Source of the DNA: JAXMDT01 sp046348685
GTDB lineage: Bacteria; Pseudomonadota; Alphaproteobacteria; Rickettsiales; UBA998
Reading direction: 5' to 3'
Length of the DNA: 64,000 bases
NCBI GenBank assembly: GCA_046348685.1
Contig: JAXMDT010000001.1
Span: 1-64,000, forward strand
The notes beneath the pieces were generated by a model, which saw only the letters and a list, made by a program, of their open reading frames with translations, was not told the DNA's origin and did no database searches. Of this stretch, positions 62,050 through 64,000 are shown piece by piece (within the stretch, counting starts at the first letter, position 1; every line of letters starts with the position of its first letter). A program made the position numbers and the translations under genes.

Positions 62050-63921
62050 ATGGATTTTAATGTTAAGGATTATGGCGCAAAGGGTGATGGGGTTACCAAC
62101 GATACGCTGGCTATCCAGAAAGCCCTTGATGCGGCGTACAAAGCTGGGGGTGGCACGGTCATTCTCGGTAAAGGTACATTCATTGTTAAAGGCACGAGCG
62201 ATCCGTCGGATGGCTGCCTCCTTATAAAAGACAATGTCACTTTGTCCGGCGCAGGCATGGGACAATCCATCATCAAGCTCCAGGATAACTGGAATCATAA
62301 AGTCACCGGAATCGTGCGCACCGAAAGCGGTGTCATTACGAAAAACGTCACGGTGCAGGACCTGACCATCGACGGCAATATGCAGCATAATGTCGGCGAA
62401 GTGGACGGCGTGTTCTGCGGCGTTGCCCCAGGTAGTACAAAAGCAGATGAGAATATCACTTTCCAGCGTATGGAAATTCACAGCGTTTCGCGCTACGGGT
62501 TTGACCCGCATGAAATTACCAAGAATCTGGTGATCCGCGATTCCGTTGCACACCATAATGGAAAAGACGGTTTCGTCGCCGACTTCCAGATGGACGGCAC
62601 CTTTGAAAATAACATCGCGTATGCCAATGGGCGCCACGGTTTCAATATCGTGACCGGCACGGTCGGGTTCGTCGCTAAAGACCTCACGGCATATGATAAC
62701 GGTTCCAATGGCATCGTTGTCCAGCGCGGCAGCGACCTGCGCGAATGGTCGCGCGACGTGCGCATCGAAGGCGGGCAGTACTATCACAACGGCGAAGAGG
62801 GCATCCTCGTTAAAATCAGCAAGAATGTGACGGTAACCGGCGCAGAAGTCTTCGAAAACGTCCGCTACGGTATCCACGTTGCGGGTTCCAACGGCGTTGC
62901 CGTTTATGGAAACCGTGTTCATGACAATGCCATCAACGGCGGCGGTTTCGACGAAATCCGCGTTGACCAATATGATGATCGCGCCGGGGCTACAGGCCAG
63001 ATCTGGGGCTCGAAAAATGTCTTCGTTACGCTGAATAATATTTACACCGAGTCGCATAAAAGCGCCTGGGGCGTACGCGTGATGAACGATACGTCGAGCG
63101 ATATTCATGTCCACGATAATATGGCTACGGGTTCTTATAAGGGTGACGCCTGGTTCAGCACCAACACCGATACGGATGTCAGCGGCATGACGCCATACGA
63201 TCCACTTCCGCCGACGAACACGGACGACGTAGGCGTCAATTTCAGTTTATTCGACAGAGTGATTCTCGGCGATCCTACGCATGATTCCCTTATCGGCGGC
63301 GCGGGTAAGGATTACATCAGTGGCCATGAAGGGAATGATACGCTAAAAGGCGGCAGCGGCGATGATGTTATAAAAGGCGGCATCGGCGCGGATAGCATCC
63401 TGGGCGATGTCGGCAATGACGATGTCAGCGGCGGGGCGGGAGCCGATTATCTGGAAGGCGGCCGCGGCGCGGATACGATCAGCGGCGGCGATGATAACGA
63501 TACGATCTTGAGCGGCAGCGAAGCCGATAGCATCTCCGGCGACAAAGGCGATGACTATCTCAGCAGCTTCGACGGCAATGATTACCTGAACGGCGGCGAG
63601 GGGAACGATGATCTTCGCGGCGGCGCCGGTAACGATACGCTGGTCGGCGGCCCTGGAAATGACATGATGTATGGCGGCACGGGCTACGATAAATTTGTGA
63701 TTCAGAACGCGCGCTCTATCGAATATGTCAATGATTTCCAGCATGGGATCGACAAGATCGACCTAAGCGAATTCACCTTCACCGATGCCAATGATCTGAA
63801 GGCGGCGGCCGTGGTTACGGAAATACGCGGCGGCGTGAACCTCGCGCTCGATGCCGATACGACCGTCCAGGTGAAGGGGCTGCTGCTCGCCGATCTGAGT
63901 GATGATGATTTCATCTTCTAG
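62050..63921 (+). CDS. AlgE-type mannuronan C5-epimerase with RTX secretion region
   Basis: A 623-residue extracellular enzyme. The N-terminal right-handed beta-helix (about residues 1-385) opens MDFNVKDYGAKGDGVTNDT, as in the Azotobacter AlgE epimerases. The active-site residues known in AlgE4 occur at the same numbers: Tyr149, Asp152, His154 (YGFDPHE) and His196 (GRHGFN). RTX nonapeptide repeats (GGxGxDxxx) follow at about 415-545 and bind calcium; the C-terminus DLSDDDFIF fits a type I secretion signal. There is no N-terminal signal peptide. It converts mannuronate to guluronate in alginate-like polymers. No type I exporter or alginate synthase is in the window. Confidence 0.9.
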   Translation: MDFNVKDYGAKGDGVTNDTLAIQKALDAAYKAGGGTVILGKGTFIVKGTSDPSDGCLLIKDNVTLSGAGMGQSIIKLQDNWNHKVTGIVRTESGVITKNVTVQDLTIDGNMQHNVGEVDGVFCGVAPGSTKADENITFQRMEIHSVSRYGFDPHEITKNLVIRDSVAHHNGKDGFVADFQMDGTFENNIAYANGRHGFNIVTGTVGFVAKDLTAYDNGSNGIVVQRGSDLREWSRDVRIEGGQYYHNGEEGILVKISKNVTVTGAEVFENVRYGIHVAGSNGVAVYGNRVHDNAINGGGFDEIRVDQYDDRAGATGQIWGSKNVFVTLNNIYTESHKSAWGVRVMNDTSSDIHVHDNMATGSYKGDAWFSTNTDTDVSGMTPYDPLPPTNTDDVGVNFSLFDRVILGDPTHDSLIGGAGKDYISGHEGNDTLKGGSGDDVIKGGIGADSILGDVGNDDVSGGAGADYLEGGRGADTISGGDDNDTILSGSEADSISGDKGDDYLSSFDGNDYLNGGEGNDDLRGGAGNDTLVGGPGNDMMYGGTGYDKFVIQNARSIEYVNDFQHGIDKIDLSEFTFTDANDLKAAAVVTEIRGGVNLALDADTTVQVKGLLLADLSDDDFIF

Positions 63922-63930
63922 AAAAATTTT

Positions 63931-63960
63931 ACAAACCATCTCCTAAACGACATGGTTTGT
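63931..63960 (+). terminator. Intrinsic terminator of the epimerase gene
   Basis: A 9-bp perfect stem ACAAACCAT / ATGGTTTGT followed by TTATT, 9 bases after the stop codon. Confidence 0.8.
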
Positions 63961-64000
63961 TTATTGCACACCTGACTAAACTCATTCCGCTTGCCGACTT

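Noticed and set aside
62035..63114. 359-codon minus-strand frame inside the epimerase gene
   Set aside because: Antisense to the AlgE-like beta-helix, without a start signal; the epimerase has AGGAGG and conserved active-site residues.
63280..63690. Repeated GGCGGC/GATA units near the window end
   Set aside because: They are the in-frame codons of RTX nonapeptides in the epimerase, not a DNA-level repeat array.

Overview
The window looks like the chromosome of an alphaproteobacterium. The conserved block yebC-ruvC-ruvA-ruvB-ybgC-tolQRAB-pal-cpoB-tilS-ftsH-glmM, a TrcR (DUF1013) regulator, a DUF1192 protein and a SapC-family protein all point that way. Base composition is moderately GC-rich, with a few AT-rich genes. 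Many short palindromic repeats sit between genes. The order cannot be fixed from this sequence; a free-living or epibiotic lineage (for example near Micavibrionales or Rhodospirillales) is only a guess. I see no tRNA, rRNA, CRISPR array, prophage or insertion sequence.

Layout. 0-2 kb: small hydrophilic proteins and a secreted tandem BOF-domain protein, most with strong ribosome sites and their own terminators. 2-11.2 kb: an apparent adhesin locus. A membrane PAS/HD-GYP protein with a degenerate active site diverges from a LapG-type periplasmic cysteine protease, followed by a two-partner-secretion transporter (TpsB) and its 1229-residue exoprotein (TpsA). TpsA ends in a collagen-like stalk, two PAAG motifs that fit the LapG recognition site, and a pair of cysteines. 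11.2-16.5 kb: a SapC-family protein and the rod-shape genes mreC-mreD-mrdA-rodA (no mreB). 16.6-21.3 kb: a secreted GH26-like hydrolase and two GDP-mannose pathway genes (phosphomannomutase and manC). 21.4-41.1 kb: the yebC/ruv/tol-pal/ftsH/glmM/thiD block, interrupted by an AT-rich DUF4145-like gene between ruvA and ruvB, and by three tandem paralogous genes of unknown function between tolA and tolB.

41.2-52.1 kb: rpmE, a patatin-like lipase with a DUF1192 protein, a quinone oxidoreductase, trcR, hldE, and a phosphate locus phoR-(unknown)-pstC-pstA-pstB-PAS protein that lacks pstS, phoU and phoB. 52.2-59.8 kb: rplM-rpsI, a GNAT acetyltransferase, argC, a multi-pass membrane protein, a gamma-carbonic anhydrase, another membrane protein, cspA with a long leader, and metY. 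59.9-64 kb: a large protein with duplicated Tat-like hydrophobic modules, and a mannuronan C5-epimerase of the AlgE type with a C-terminal RTX secretion region.

Main points for a second look: (1) the LapG/TpsA cysteine-hook locus next to a catalytically degenerate HD-GYP receptor, which could be a LapD-independent way to control release of a two-partner-secretion adhesin; (2) the three paralogs inside the tol operon, which share a C-terminal PD(A/V)R tail that in the middle copy lies behind an in-frame stop codon; (3) a four-copy family of 120-150 bp hairpins with a conserved tip but locus-specific arms, each starting at a gene's 3' end.
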